This document shows positions 54,101 through 64,000 of a DNA stretch of 64,000 bases, piece after piece. The stretch comes from Plasmodium malariae. Taxonomy: Eukaryota > Apicomplexa > Aconoidasida > Haemosporida > Plasmodiidae. The position numbers and the translations under genes are program-made. Location: assembly GCF_900090045.1 (NCBI RefSeq), contig NC_041786.1, positions 3,237,001 to 3,301,000 of the forward strand. The letters are read 5' to 3'. Each line of letters begins with the position of its first letter. The first letter of the stretch is position 1. The notes below the pieces were generated by a model. The model had not been told where the DNA came from. It saw nothing but the letters and a program-made list of their open reading frames with translations, and searched no databases.

Positions 54101-55408
54101 AAGCAGTACAGTTTCGTCCGTAATATTTGGTATGTTATTAAATAAAGTGGTACTTATTCGGATTGAACAATTTGGGTTTTCAAAATCACAGTAAAATGTA
54201 TTATGTATAATTGTTTTATCAATGGTGATTCTATTAAGTACTAATGATAAATTATTATTTATGAAACATATATAATAGGTGCCATTATTTAATTCATGAA
54301 TATTTGTTATGCGTCCAATATTTCCGGTGCAATTGAATACTTCTGCGTTTTTAACAAACGCTGATTTTACTATTTTATCACATTTTTCGTTCTCTGAAAT
54401 GACAATATTTTCTAAAAGATTAAAATAAAAGGTAAATTTATCAATATTCTTATCGTTACAATTTAGTATATCTCCTATTTTAATGAGTTCATTTTTTTGT
54501 TCAATTTTTTGAATGGAATACACAGATTTGTCAATGGGGGATATAAGCGAACTGAAAAAATAATCATTGTAAAAAAGAATTTTGTTTATTTTAAATTACT
54601 AAATGATGATAAATGTCATAGAAAAGCATCAAAAAAAAAAAAAAAAAAAAATGAATAAATTTTGGAAAAATCAAATGTATATATACGTGCGTATTTATGC
54701 ATAAATATACGTATATAAGCTAAGAGATAAGAGTTTTAACTTTTATAGCAATGAATCAGTAATTGTAGCATATGAGAAAAAGCACGAAAAAATAGTAAAT
54801 TCCGAAATTGAAAAAAATAATATTTATATGTGCAAACTTAAGAATTTTCGATGGGAACGAATAAATAATTTTATCCTTGGATATAAAACATAAATGAAAA
54901 AGGAAAATTTTTTGTAAAGTTTCACCGAAATGTATGAAGGTACATATATATATAGATATAAATATGCGTATACATATTAATGCTGCTGACTACATTTGTG
55001 TAAAATATATAAGCTTTATATATAATGAAATTACCATGAATTCTTTTTATCCTTAATATATATTTTTGCATCTCGCTTTTGAACGAATAGGAACGTATTC
55101 TGATATTTTTCTTTTGATATTACTTCCCCTAAATTATTATTAATTACATTACAATTATTTGTTTCGCTGATATCAGATATTAAATAGTCTTCATTAATTT
55201 CAAAGTCACTCTCACTTATACCATCACCTCGTGTATCTAATATAGATATGTACTCAGTTTCAAATAACTCTACATTAACGTTAGCACTCCCATTGTTATA
55301 AGTGAAGTTTGATATGCGTATACTAGCTTTTATATTTTTTAGGAATATTACAAAGAATATAATAAAAAAAGAGAGACTAAAAATTTTGAGGCTTTTTTTA
55401 TATTTCAT
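39196..55408 (-). CDS. CRMP4: Cysteine repeat modular protein 4 (CRMP4), giant multispanning surface protein; reading frame interrupted in two homopolymer regions
   Basis: Exon 1 (55408-55035) encodes a signal peptide (IFSLSFFIIFFVIFLKNIKA). It joins in phase to an exon that starts at 54551 and runs to 39196, about 5,240 residues in all. The long N-terminal ectodomain is followed by many GCC2/GCC3-like cysteine modules between about 46250 and 43370, for example CESCPIGTFWDGEKLKCEKC and CPGINTPYLISCPTNSTTVV. Near 42700 CAEGSTGYQCNNC precedes several membrane spans, which continue in the frame below 41888 (IILVCVIAFNIHYNIYYIVL and others). The frame shifts twice in the same direction, at an A-run on the coding strand (42038-42017) and within A-runs at 39846-39796. 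The protein sequence is sensible on both sides. P. berghei CRMP4 is needed for sporozoite transmission from the mosquito. It shares a 3-kb upstream region with CCp1. Confidence 0.88.
39796..39846 (-). repeat. Clustered A-homopolymers in the CRMP4 coding strand, second frame break
   Basis: Runs of 9, 15, 8 and 11 A (coding strand) are separated by short non-A spacers. The frame from upstream ends in a Lys/Arg tail and a stop at 39660. Another frame emerging from the same runs reads YENIGKENSHQVKEKECFDN and continues to the stop at 39196. The shift is in the same direction as at 42017-42038. Confidence 0.8.
42017..42038 (-). repeat. A22 homopolymer in the CRMP4 coding strand, first frame break
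   Basis: Twenty-two T on the plus strand (A on the coding strand) follow a codon for Pro. Upstream the protein frame ends NDQQNKKKIP and a Lys run, then drifts into a short tail and a stop at 41942. A second frame is open through the same run and reads KEEQLSNEAAQIHDIEKNCD, joining the membrane domain. The two frames differ by a net shift of one base. Confidence 0.85.
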
Positions 55409-55460
55409 TTTTTATTAACATTCAACTGTACTCCTTTTTTTTAGTTACATTGGTGTAAGT

Positions 55461-55519
55461 ATATATATCTATGTATCTATCTATATCTATCTATATCTAT
55501 CTATATATCTATCTATCTA

Positions 55520-55553
<34 letters not shown>

Positions 55554-55558
55554 CATGT
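55461..55558. repeat. TCTA/TA microsatellite
   Basis: Interrupted TCTA and ATCT units pass into a (TA)n run just upstream of the CRMP4 start codon. It is likely part of the 5' UTR or core promoter and probably varies in length. Confidence 0.85.
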
Positions 55559-56218
55559 ACAAATGAATATACCCATATATGTGCCCATTTACGCATGTTA
55601 TTACGTGTGTTTAATCAATTGAGGATATAACATATAATATGATTTAATATTTTTACTGATGAAATAAATATATTCTAGACACGCTGTACACATCAATTAT
55701 TTTTATTTTTTTTATTTTATATAAATAAAAAACAACATTTCCGTGCAAAAACTTGTTAGGTGGTGTGTACTTGTAAAACGAATTTTCATGCTTAAGAAAA
55801 AGTTGTGCAAATGGAGTAACATATTTTTATGTAATCGATACTATTAAGAGGCACAAGTAAATGAAAAAATAAATATATAAATATATATATACATACAACC
55901 TTAAAAATTAAGCAAAAATTTTTTAATTATAAAATAAGATTAATTTTTTTTGTTACAACAAAATTCAACAAGATAAAAAAATTCCTTGAACACTTGTTTT
56001 TTATCTTGTCTAAAATTATTTATGCCCATGCTTCATTCTGCTTAAAATAAAATTATCCTTTTTTATTTTACGTTATTGTACCCTATTGTACTTTATTTTA
56101 CCCTACTTTATTTTAATTTATTTCATTTATTTATTTTTTTACAACTTTGATATGAATATTTGCTACCAGAAAATATTTGTTGCTTGAGTTTCTTCAAGCT
56201 ACTGTTTTAAGATCACTC

Positions 56219-56234
56219 AAGTGCATGCGCACAG
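56219..56234. promoter_or_regulatory. Candidate ApiAP2 site with a GCATGC core
   Basis: AAGTGCATGCGCACAG is one of the most GC-rich short strings in this AT-rich intergenic region and contains TGCATGC, the known recognition core of AP2-Sp and AP2-EXP type factors. It lies about 0.8 kb from the CRMP4 start and 2.2 kb from the CCp1 start. One core in 3 kb could occur by chance, so this is only a candidate. Confidence 0.25.
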
Positions 56235-56870
56235 GAAGCTCAATTTTTTTTGCACGTTATTAGGAATAATTAACCTACGTTGTTATAAAAATATTCTATA
56301 TATTTTTTATAATAACGAAAAAACGTAAAATTAATAAAAAACTTTAATTATCTCTTTTTTTAAGAAGGCGTTAATTTTTTTATTTAAATATTTCAAGAAA
56401 TACAAAAGTGATATCAATAAGTACAAATGAGTTATTACAGATTCTGTATATGGTATATTTAATCTAAAAATGAAGGGTGAATATATATATCATGAAAAAT
56501 AGACATCTTATATTTGTTCGAGTTCTATAGATTTTTCTATTCTTCCTTAGAAAACCTTTAAAAATGATAAGTTATTTTCTTTATTATTCCTTTTAAAATA
56601 TTTGAAGATTTATTTTTATTATTTTTGTTTTGTTATAATATATACATATAGGATTATAATATTTATTTATTTATTTTTTTTTTCTTAAATATTGGATAAC
56701 TCAATGTAGCTATAAAAATTTAATTTATGTATATTTATTTTTTATTTTTATTGTTCTTTGCGTTATATCAGAAGTTTGCGCTTCTTCAATGTAGTAAATT
56801 CTTTAGAAAAAATACAAATTAATTCTTACTTTTTTTCTGCATCGTGATTCGTTGTACATATTTTATATGT

Positions 56871-56911
<41 letters not shown>

Positions 56912-57705
56912 TGTAAATGTACTGAATGATAAGGCTGTCTAAAAACAAATATTTAAGAACTTGTTCACAATAATAGAGTTTTAATTTATTTTTTCCTTTT
57001 CATAATTCGAAAATATAGTATTTATTTATAATACTTTTTTTGAAAATTTTTTTTTGGACTTGAGTTTTTTTTTTTTTTTTTCATGTTCTGAAACCTATAT
57101 ATATTATACTAAATGTTTATTTGTTTTGTATAAATTTTTTTCACACTTTTTTGAGAGCTACCTTGAATTTACGGCTTCAGTTATTTTAGGTAGAATGATT
57201 ATGAAATTCTTGTATGAATAAAAATTTCAGTTGATTTCACTTAATTTTCTATAAAATATGGGAAACTTTCACTATATTCCTTTTTTTTAAAAAGGTTAAT
57301 TTTTTGAAACTAAATTGAATTAACACAAAAAGAATTTTTTTTTTTCCCCTGTGCCTAATTTTAAGGTGTACATACACAAAGGGACGAAAAAAAAAGAGGT
57401 CTTAAAAGGTGGACTAGATCATGTTCATAGTTATGCGCTTATTCATTAATATTCATTAATTTAATCTTATTTTATTGTCCATAACTTAAAAAAATAACGT
57501 TAAAATGTTTAATATTATTATTATGAAGTGTCATAATTATTATTCTGTGAACATATGTTATTTAACTGTCTGGGGAAAAATATCACAATATATTCTTTCA
57601 TTTAAATAGAACAAATAATATTCATACATGTAAAAATAAAAATAATTAAATAAATTAAAAAGTAAGAAATGTATAATTAAGGGGAAATTAAATATTTTTA
57701 AAAAG

Positions 57706-57750
<45 letters not shown>

Positions 57751-58406
57751 CGTGTTGTCGCCAACGGTTTTATCAATTTAAAAAGCAAGAAAAATTACCA
57801 AGTAGTTAGAACAAGGAATTGTGTTGTGTAATGATAAATGTTTTTAATTGGTATATAATTTATAGTTAACTTATACTTCTTTTTGTTCTCTCGCAAGTTG
57901 TAAAATTTTTCCATTTTTCTATTTTTTAGTAATAGTACTGATAAGTGATGTTTTTTTTTTTTGAAAAATAATATTTTCATTTGATATTAAATTACATATA
58001 TGTATATGCGCTCACTTTCTAACTCACACATATATACATCTTTCGCAGGATTTGTCAGATTCATCAAAGTTTTAATTTTTTTTTTTTAGTCATTCTTTTT
58101 TTAGAGGAACGTGTCTATGTTATAGTATATGTCAGGTACATTTTTTTAATTGCCTTTTTTAATTTTAAAATTCCTTTCTAATAAAATTATAATTATTCAT
58201 TTATTTTGTTTTTTTATTTTTTTCTATGTTGAACAAATTAGTAACTTCCGTGAACTATATTTTACCCTACCAATAACTGAGTAAATTTTCAGGTTTTCCA
58301 TGATTCGATAAAAAAGTTGGATTAAATTATTTATAATACTTTTGTGTTTAATTTGTATTATTCCTTTTTTTTTTTTTTTTGCTGGTAACTTTTCGTGTAA
58401 ATAGAA

Positions 58407-61400
58407 ATGCATTATTTATTTCTCTTATTATGGTGCATTATTTTAAAATGTTATGTAAGAAGTCAAGAGTCTGCCACAAATTTCTATAAATTTATTGATT
58501 CCTTTGCATCGTCTACATATATATCGGAGGAATCTGGAAGTTCACTTTATGATGCTAAAAGGGCTATACAGAAAAACCCTAGTTATTGGTGCAGTTCTGG
58601 AAATCATTCAAAGGATGAAGAAATTACTTGGACTGGTTATTTAAATACAAAAGGGTTTATTAAAGGTGTGAAAATATCATGGGAATACAGCCCAGAATTA
58701 GTAAGCTTGTCTGTGTCTGCTGATGGAGAAAATTATAAGAACGTTATTCCTTATAGAAGAATTTCGGGAAATGAAGCATCTTTTGATGAGATATACTTTT
58801 TTAAAAAATTAGAAGAAGCTACATCAATAAAAATTGGACTAAAAAATGCTATTCACAAATATTTTGGAATAAGAGAAGTTAAGATTATTGGTGGAGGAAA
58901 TCCACACTTTTTATTATTGTCAGGAATTACAAGTGAACATGAAATGTGTCTACAGGTAGAGGAAGGACTAATAAATAATGATAACACTTCAGTTATTTTA
59001 GATTCTTGTATTAACGCTTTAGCAGCCGGAGATGGTAGGGAATTATGGAAAACTAACTCCAATAATCAAATAATTAGCGCTTTTAGTGATCCTCCTAAGT
59101 GTTTATCTGTAATTAATTTAGATAATTTAGAAACTAATAAAATCGTTTTATATGACTGTTTAAGAGCTTTGGAAGATGGTGATGGAAAATCTAATTGGAT
59201 ATTTGAATCTAATTCACAGATTCGATTACAGAAAAGTGGTGAACCTTTGTGTATTTCTCAAAAAAATATTTACGGAAATGTACCTGGAATTCATGACATT
59301 CTTCTTAATATGGACGTGTCTGTTGATTCTAATTCCACCTTAGATGATGATCATAATCCTGATAATACTGTAGATGGAAACTTGAATAGTTATTGGGCTT
59401 CGGCAACTTTTGCAGATAATTATGAGCATTTGGTTTACTTTATCATAGACTTAAATAAATTTGCAGAGATATCCAGGATAAAAATTTATTGGGAATATCC
59501 ACCTTTGCATTACAGTATTGCAGTTAGCACCGACAATCAAAATTATAAAATAGTTGTTGAAACTTTAGCTAATCCTAGTTTTGTAACAATAGATACTTTA
59601 AAAAATATAGAAACAAGGTATATTAAAATATCAATGATTAAACCTCATCCGAAACATGGAGAAATGGGTGATCAATTCTTATATGGAATAAGGTCTATAG
59701 AAGTACAGGCTAACAATTTAGAAACAATTTTAAGCTATTGCAGAGATTCCGCTAATTCAGACGACGCCAGAGATAAATATTTCGTTGAATATATTACTGA
59801 ATTTGATCAAGATTTAACGAGGAAATTAATTAATCTTGAAGAAGATGTATCAAAAAATGTAAATTCTATCAGTGATAATTTGTCTAAGCTAGAAGAATTA
59901 TTACCTAATATTGAAACATGCTTACAAGAAAAAAAAGGGTATGATGAAGAATTAAAAGAATCTAACGAGAAAGTAAATGAGTTAAATGACAAGCTTTCAT
60001 CATTAACATCCGTAAATTTAATTCACGATAACGATATACTTAGATTAGGGTTACTTCCTGGTGACGCTTCATCCTATCCAGCTAACGATTGTTCAGTGAT
60101 TAAAAATCTTCAAGAAACTCCACAGTCAGGATTTTATTGGATTAAACCAAAGTGTGCACCTGAGCCATTGAAAGTTTATTGTGACATGACTTCAAGTACT
60201 TCTATATATGTGTGGAATGGAAATCCTCCCAAGTCTCCTGATCATTTAATAACAAATATTATAAATTCAGTTGATGATATTAGACAACATTGCGCTGAAG
60301 TTGGTTTGGAGCCATTAATATTAAGATCTAAAGGTCAGTTGAACGCTTTAATTTTATCATTAAAAAAAATGGGATTCGCGCTAAATGGAAAAATTAATAT
60401 TCCATTAGCTTATGATTATTCCTGTGATCATGGTAGTTGTAGTGGAAAGTTTCATGACTTGTTGAATGGTAATATCGATTTAACAACATTAATTTATTTA
60501 AAAGCATCTGAATCACCTGATAGCACAAAAATTAGACAAACTGCTGGGATATCCTATGATGATGGATCTTTCAAATTTTTTAATTTAGAGACATCAGATA
60601 TATCTGCAATAGTTTGCTCTACTAATTCAACGGAAAATGATGCTGTATTACAATATCTGAGCATAACATGTGGTACAACAGCACTTGAAGATCATTTCAA
60701 TTCAATTGTAAATACTAATATAGTTGTTCTATGTCCAATAGGATGTGATAATAAACAATTTCAAAAATCTGCAGTATATGGAAGCAAAGGAATATATTCA
60801 GACAATAGCTCTATTTGTAGGGCAGCAATTCATTCGGGTGTAATAGATAATAAAGGAGGCTTAGTTAACATTACCATTGAATCTGGGTTAGACCGATATG
60901 AAGGTTCAATAAATAATAATATAGAATCTATTTCATTAAATAAAGAACCCGATGGATTGTTTGATATAATTACTGATGAAAAAGAAGAAAAGGTTAAACA
61001 AGAAAGTAGTCCTTTTCATCATAGAACCATAAGAGTAAGTAGTATGTCTGATGATTGTCCTATGGATTTATTTCAGTACAAACAAACATCTTTTGTTCAG
61101 AAGGAAAATATGATAAGAGAACAAAATGAGGTGAAATACAATGAAGAAGAAAATACAGAAATTGTAAAATTTCATGAATTAATAGGTGAATTATTAAATA
61201 ATATTGATGCTATTCATGGAGTTGACTCTTCTGTAATTTCAATCGTTCAAGATGAAACAACAAGAGTTATAGAAAAGTCTAAAAAGGAATTAAAACCAGC
61301 TGATATGTTATCAAAAAAGCAGATTGAAGATGCTATAAATTTGTACAATCTGACAGAAAATTTAGCATTATATTTATACGATTTATCGGAAAAATATATA

Positions 61401-63221
61401 TATGATTTGGAAAAATTGAAAGAACACTTAGATGAATTAAAAAAAGACCAAAAAGTTGCTCATAATTTTGGTACATTCAAGTTGAATTATGAAACTATGA
61501 ATTTTTCTTCTCATTTCCATGTTTTTGATTCAAAATTAATAAAAAATAAGCCTAGTACATGGGGATATGCTGATACAGATATTCTGGGACATAAAAATAG
61601 TATTGGTCAAATGAGTAGCATATCAAACACAGAAATAGGTGAAGGATATTATGCTAAATTAAAGGGGTTAAATTTTTATGACTTTGAAATAAAAGTAAGT
61701 ATGTTGGGTAGAGGAAATGGGTGTTTGGGTATAGTATTTAGAGCTAAAGATGATTTTAATTTTTATTTATTTGATGTATGCGATAAAGAGGGAGTAAAAA
61801 GATTGTCAAAGGTAGAAAATGGTCAAGTAGACATTTTAAAGGAGAACCATGGAGATGTTTCCATAAATAATCAATGGAATAAATACAGAATTGTGGCAAG
61901 GCATGCAAATATTGATATTTATGAAGTAGACCATAATTCAAATGAAATTAAGATATTAAACTCTTTAGATGAAAGGTTTTTATCTGGTACTGTTGGCTTA
62001 TATTCTCAGTTAGTTGGTCAGGGAACCTTTTTTGATGATCTTGAAATTATAGCCCTCCCATGCACAGAATTATCAAAAATGAAATGGAATAACAAGAATA
62101 CAACATCTAATTGTCCTTATTATAAGGAAACTTATATAAATGAAACATTACCATATATTGTAATTAACGATATGTATTATAATTGGAACTTTGAAAAGGA
62201 TGATGATAATAATTACTTATTATGTTCAAAAAATATAAAGGATGATAGTGCTTCGAACGTAGAAATGCATACTACTATAGCACTTTTAAAACAAAGAATG
62301 TGCTCTGATGGGAACTTTACTTTTGATATAAATTTCTCTGACGATAATAAAATTACGGATAATAGTAAATCATATGTATATGTACTTTTTCACTTTGAAG
62401 ATGAACATAATTTTAATGCACTTGAAATTACAAAAGACAACCTTAGATTTATAAATTATAGGAACAATGAACCAACAGTATTATCTGAGTTCAAAGATAA
62501 AGAAAAATCAAAATATATAATAACAGAAAATGAATGGATTAAAGTCAGTTTACACTTTGATAAATTAAAGTTCAAGGCGATTATAAGTAATAACGACGAT
62601 GAATTAGTACTAGATACAAATAAGGTTGATTTAGGTATGATTCGTCCAGGACAAGTTGGCTTCAAGATTCACAATTTTATTAAGGTAAAATTTGATTCCA
62701 TACTTCTTTCATCTGCTGCATCAAACTTATATGAAAATTTTGTTCAAACTAAATCTAAAGCATGGGGCACATGTGAAGAAGCCATACATGTGTTAAATAG
62801 GAGGTCTTCATGCGAGACTGATATATATCCAAATGAGACAAAAGAAAAACATATTAAATGCATTACAAATTTCTGTGAAGAATGTTGTTTACATCATACA
62901 CAACTATTAGACATCAATGAGAAAAAACAGTGTGAGAAACACTGTAAAAAGAATGACCATTTGGCAGCTAAAATGCAAACACTTTTTGAAAAGTTCTTAA
63001 ATAAATGTGTTTCAATGGAAGAAAATAAAGATTATGAAAAGTGTGATAATAATGATACAGAGTGTAAGAATAAAATATGTGTACTTTGTTGCAAAAAAAA
63101 TGATCCTACAACTTCTAAGGAATTAAAGGGTTTATCTTTACGTAAATCAAAAGATGTGCAACAAAAAGAGATAATTGAGTGCCAGTTTCAGTGTAACCAG
63201 GTTCATCCAACAAATGAATAA
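58407..63221 (+). CDS. CCp1: LCCL domain-containing protein CCp1 (LAP family)
   Basis: This single-exon gene encodes 1,604 residues. A signal peptide (MHYLFLLLWCIILKCYVRSQ) is followed by a discoidin/F5-F8C domain (about 25-160, ending IREVKIIGGG), a ricin-type lectin segment (about 165-285), and a second discoidin domain (about 300-435, NTVDGNLNSYWASATF). Then come a coiled coil (about 460-545), a fibrinogen-like start (SGFYWIKPKCAPEPLKVYCD), and the LCCL domain (about 751-855, with VVLCPIGCD, then GIYSDNSSICRAAIHSGVI). Two lectin-like beta-rich regions follow (about 1015-1220 and 1265-1435), then a Cys-rich tail. This matches CCp1. The family is secreted in gametocytes and ookinetes, forms multi-protein complexes, and in rodent parasites is tied to the crystalloid and sporozoite formation. 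Confidence 0.95.
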   Translation: MHYLFLLLWCIILKCYVRSQESATNFYKFIDSFASSTYISEESGSSLYDAKRAIQKNPSYWCSSGNHSKDEEITWTGYLNTKGFIKGVKISWEYSPELVSLSVSADGENYKNVIPYRRISGNEASFDEIYFFKKLEEATSIKIGLKNAIHKYFGIREVKIIGGGNPHFLLLSGITSEHEMCLQVEEGLINNDNTSVILDSCINALAAGDGRELWKTNSNNQIISAFSDPPKCLSVINLDNLETNKIVLYDCLRALEDGDGKSNWIFESNSQIRLQKSGEPLCISQKNIYGNVPGIHDILLNMDVSVDSNSTLDDDHNPDNTVDGNLNSYWASATFADNYEHLVYFIIDLNKFAEISRIKIYWEYPPLHYSIAVSTDNQNYKIVVETLANPSFVTIDTLKNIETRYIKISMIKPHPKHGEMGDQFLYGIRSIEVQANNLETILSYCRDSANSDDARDKYFVEYITEFDQDLTRKLINLEEDVSKNVNSISDNLSKLEELLPNIETCLQEKKGYDEELKESNEKVNELNDKLSSLTSVNLIHDNDILRLGLLPGDASSYPANDCSVIKNLQETPQSGFYWIKPKCAPEPLKVYCDMTSSTSIYVWNGNPPKSPDHLITNIINSVDDIRQHCAEVGLEPLILRSKGQLNALILSLKKMGFALNGKINIPLAYDYSCDHGSCSGKFHDLLNGNIDLTTLIYLKASESPDSTKIRQTAGISYDDGSFKFFNLETSDISAIVCSTNSTENDAVLQYLSITCGTTALEDHFNSIVNTNIVVLCPIGCDNKQFQKSAVYGSKGIYSDNSSICRAAIHSGVIDNKGGLVNITIESGLDRYEGSINNNIESISLNKEPDGLFDIITDEKEEKVKQESSPFHHRTIRVSSMSDDCPMDLFQYKQTSFVQKENMIREQNEVKYNEEENTEIVKFHELIGELLNNIDAIHGVDSSVISIVQDETTRVIEKSKKELKPADMLSKKQIEDAINLYNLTENLALYLYDLSEKYIYDLEKLKEHLDELKKDQKVAHNFGTFKLNYETMNFSSHFHVFDSKLIKNKPSTWGYADTDILGHKNSIGQMSSISNTEIGEGYYAKLKGLNFYDFEIKVSMLGRGNGCLGIVFRAKDDFNFYLFDVCDKEGVKRLSKVENGQVDILKENHGDVSINNQWNKYRIVARHANIDIYEVDHNSNEIKILNSLDERFLSGTVGLYSQLVGQGTFFDDLEIIALPCTELSKMKWNNKNTTSNCPYYKETYINETLPYIVINDMYYNWNFEKDDDNNYLLCSKNIKDDSASNVEMHTTIALLKQRMCSDGNFTFDINFSDDNKITDNSKSYVYVLFHFEDEHNFNALEITKDNLRFINYRNNEPTVLSEFKDKEKSKYIITENEWIKVSLHFDKLKFKAIISNNDDELVLDTNKVDLGMIRPGQVGFKIHNFIKVKFDSILLSSAASNLYENFVQTKSKAWGTCEEAIHVLNRRSSCETDIYPNETKEKHIKCITNFCEECCLHHTQLLDINEKKQCEKHCKKNDHLAAKMQTLFEKFLNKCVSMEENKDYEKCDNNDTECKNKICVLCCKKNDPTTSKELKGLSLRKSKDVQQKEIIECQFQCNQVHPTNE

Positions 63222-64000
63222 ATGGTAAAAAAAACGAGTGTCAAAAAAAGTAAGGTAAAAAAAAAAAAAAATATGATAAAATAAAGCAAAATTTTTATTT
63301 TTACATTTAGATATAAGTCATCCTTTTCTTCATTTCTCCCCCCATCTCGTACATGAAATATATTTTATACTTAATGTTTTTTTCTTCTAATGAGGGCTTA
63401 TCGTTGAGAGAAGAATAAATAAAAAAGAAACATTTACACCATGTTTAAATTAATCATTTCCTTATTTTTTATGCTGACTATTTACTAAACTGCAGTGTTT
63501 ATATTTTATCTTGAATAATTTGAAATTATACAATTTAACAATTGCATGTTTATGTTTGTTGATAAATTAAATGGAAAAAAAAAAAAAAAAAATTGTTACA
63601 TCATTTTACTTTTTGAACAGTTTATTCGCTATATATAGTGAACATTTTATTTTTTTACAGAAACATGTGAATTAGTTTTTGTAGTTTACACTTTTCTTCA
63701 ATTTTAATTTCACCATTTTCTTTATGTTATGAAAACATTAAGAAATATATAGAAACACACTATGAAAGAAAATATTCACAGATAATAATACGGAGCGCTA
63801 CGAACTATTTTTTGTAATCAAAAAATAATACAATTTCTTAATATTCAAATGTAGAAAAAGAAAACATAGGGTAAAAATTATAATAATTTATTTGAAGAAA
63901 AATTGGAAACCTGAAATTACATTGTTCCTCCAAATAATTTACAATTTATTTATTCATTATTATTTTTTCCTTTTTTTTTTTTGTATGTGCAACTTAAGAA
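63222..64000. other. Intergenic region downstream of CCp1
   Basis: This is the 3' flank of CCp1, AT-rich with poly-A and poly-T runs. I see no reading frame or RNA gene before the window ends. Confidence 0.55.

Larger units (their letters stand above)
55409..58406. other. 3.0-kb shared upstream region of CRMP4 and CCp1
   Basis: The start codons of CRMP4 (minus) and CCp1 (plus) face away from each other across this region, so both promoters must lie here. It has a TCTA/TA repeat near 55461-55558, (TA)n runs near 56875 and 57705, and a GC-richer patch near 56185-56250. I see no coding segment. Confidence 0.65.

Overview
This is a stretch of a Plasmodium nuclear chromosome. The sequence is very AT-rich, with long poly-A/T and (TA)n tracts, proteins rich in Asn and Lys, and short GT-AG introns. 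Its genes include two that are typical of malaria parasites: an LCCL protein of the CCp1 type and a giant cysteine repeat modular protein. The gene order SF3A1, VMP1, kinase, proteasome alpha-6, CITH, MED31, large protein, DEAH-like protein, COX11, CRMP4, CCp1 agrees with what I remember of the right arm of P. falciparum chromosome 14. The species cannot be fixed from the sequence alone. Base composition suggests an AT-rich species such as P. malariae or P. ovale rather than the more GC-rich P. vivax group.

Layout. From 1 to 8.9 kb lies the 3' part of a ten-exon plus-strand gene with ASH/MSP-like beta-sandwich segments. It converges on SF3A1 (minus, 9.4-11.2 kb). A 1.9-kb gap with a coding-like, GC-enriched island precedes the five-exon VMP1 gene (13.1-15.2 kb), whose last intron holds (TTA)37. 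A three-exon minus-strand protein kinase (15.5-18.0 kb) is head-to-head with the three-exon proteasome alpha-6 gene (19.5-20.8 kb). A 4.2-kb gene-free block follows, with a perfect 76-bp palindrome and a 28-bp tandem repeat, and leads into CITH (24.9-25.9 kb). Next come a possible small unrecognised spliced gene (26.7-27.5 kb), MED31, a 1,446-residue protein of uncertain family, a DHX35-like helicase that has lost its catalytic motifs, and COX11. Finally CRMP4 (minus, 39.2-55.4 kb) and CCp1 (plus, 58.4-63.2 kb) lie head-to-head across 3.0 kb.

Functional themes are mRNA handling (SF3A1, a DHX35-like protein, CITH, MED31), housekeeping (proteasome, COX11, VMP1), and sexual or mosquito-stage biology (CITH, CRMP4, CCp1 and perhaps the ASH-domain protein). 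I joined exons by checking codon phase on both sides of each GT-AG junction. The CRMP4 reading frame is interrupted twice, both times in an A-homopolymer region, which looks more like base-calling error than gene decay. No tRNA, rRNA, CRISPR array or transposon was recognised.
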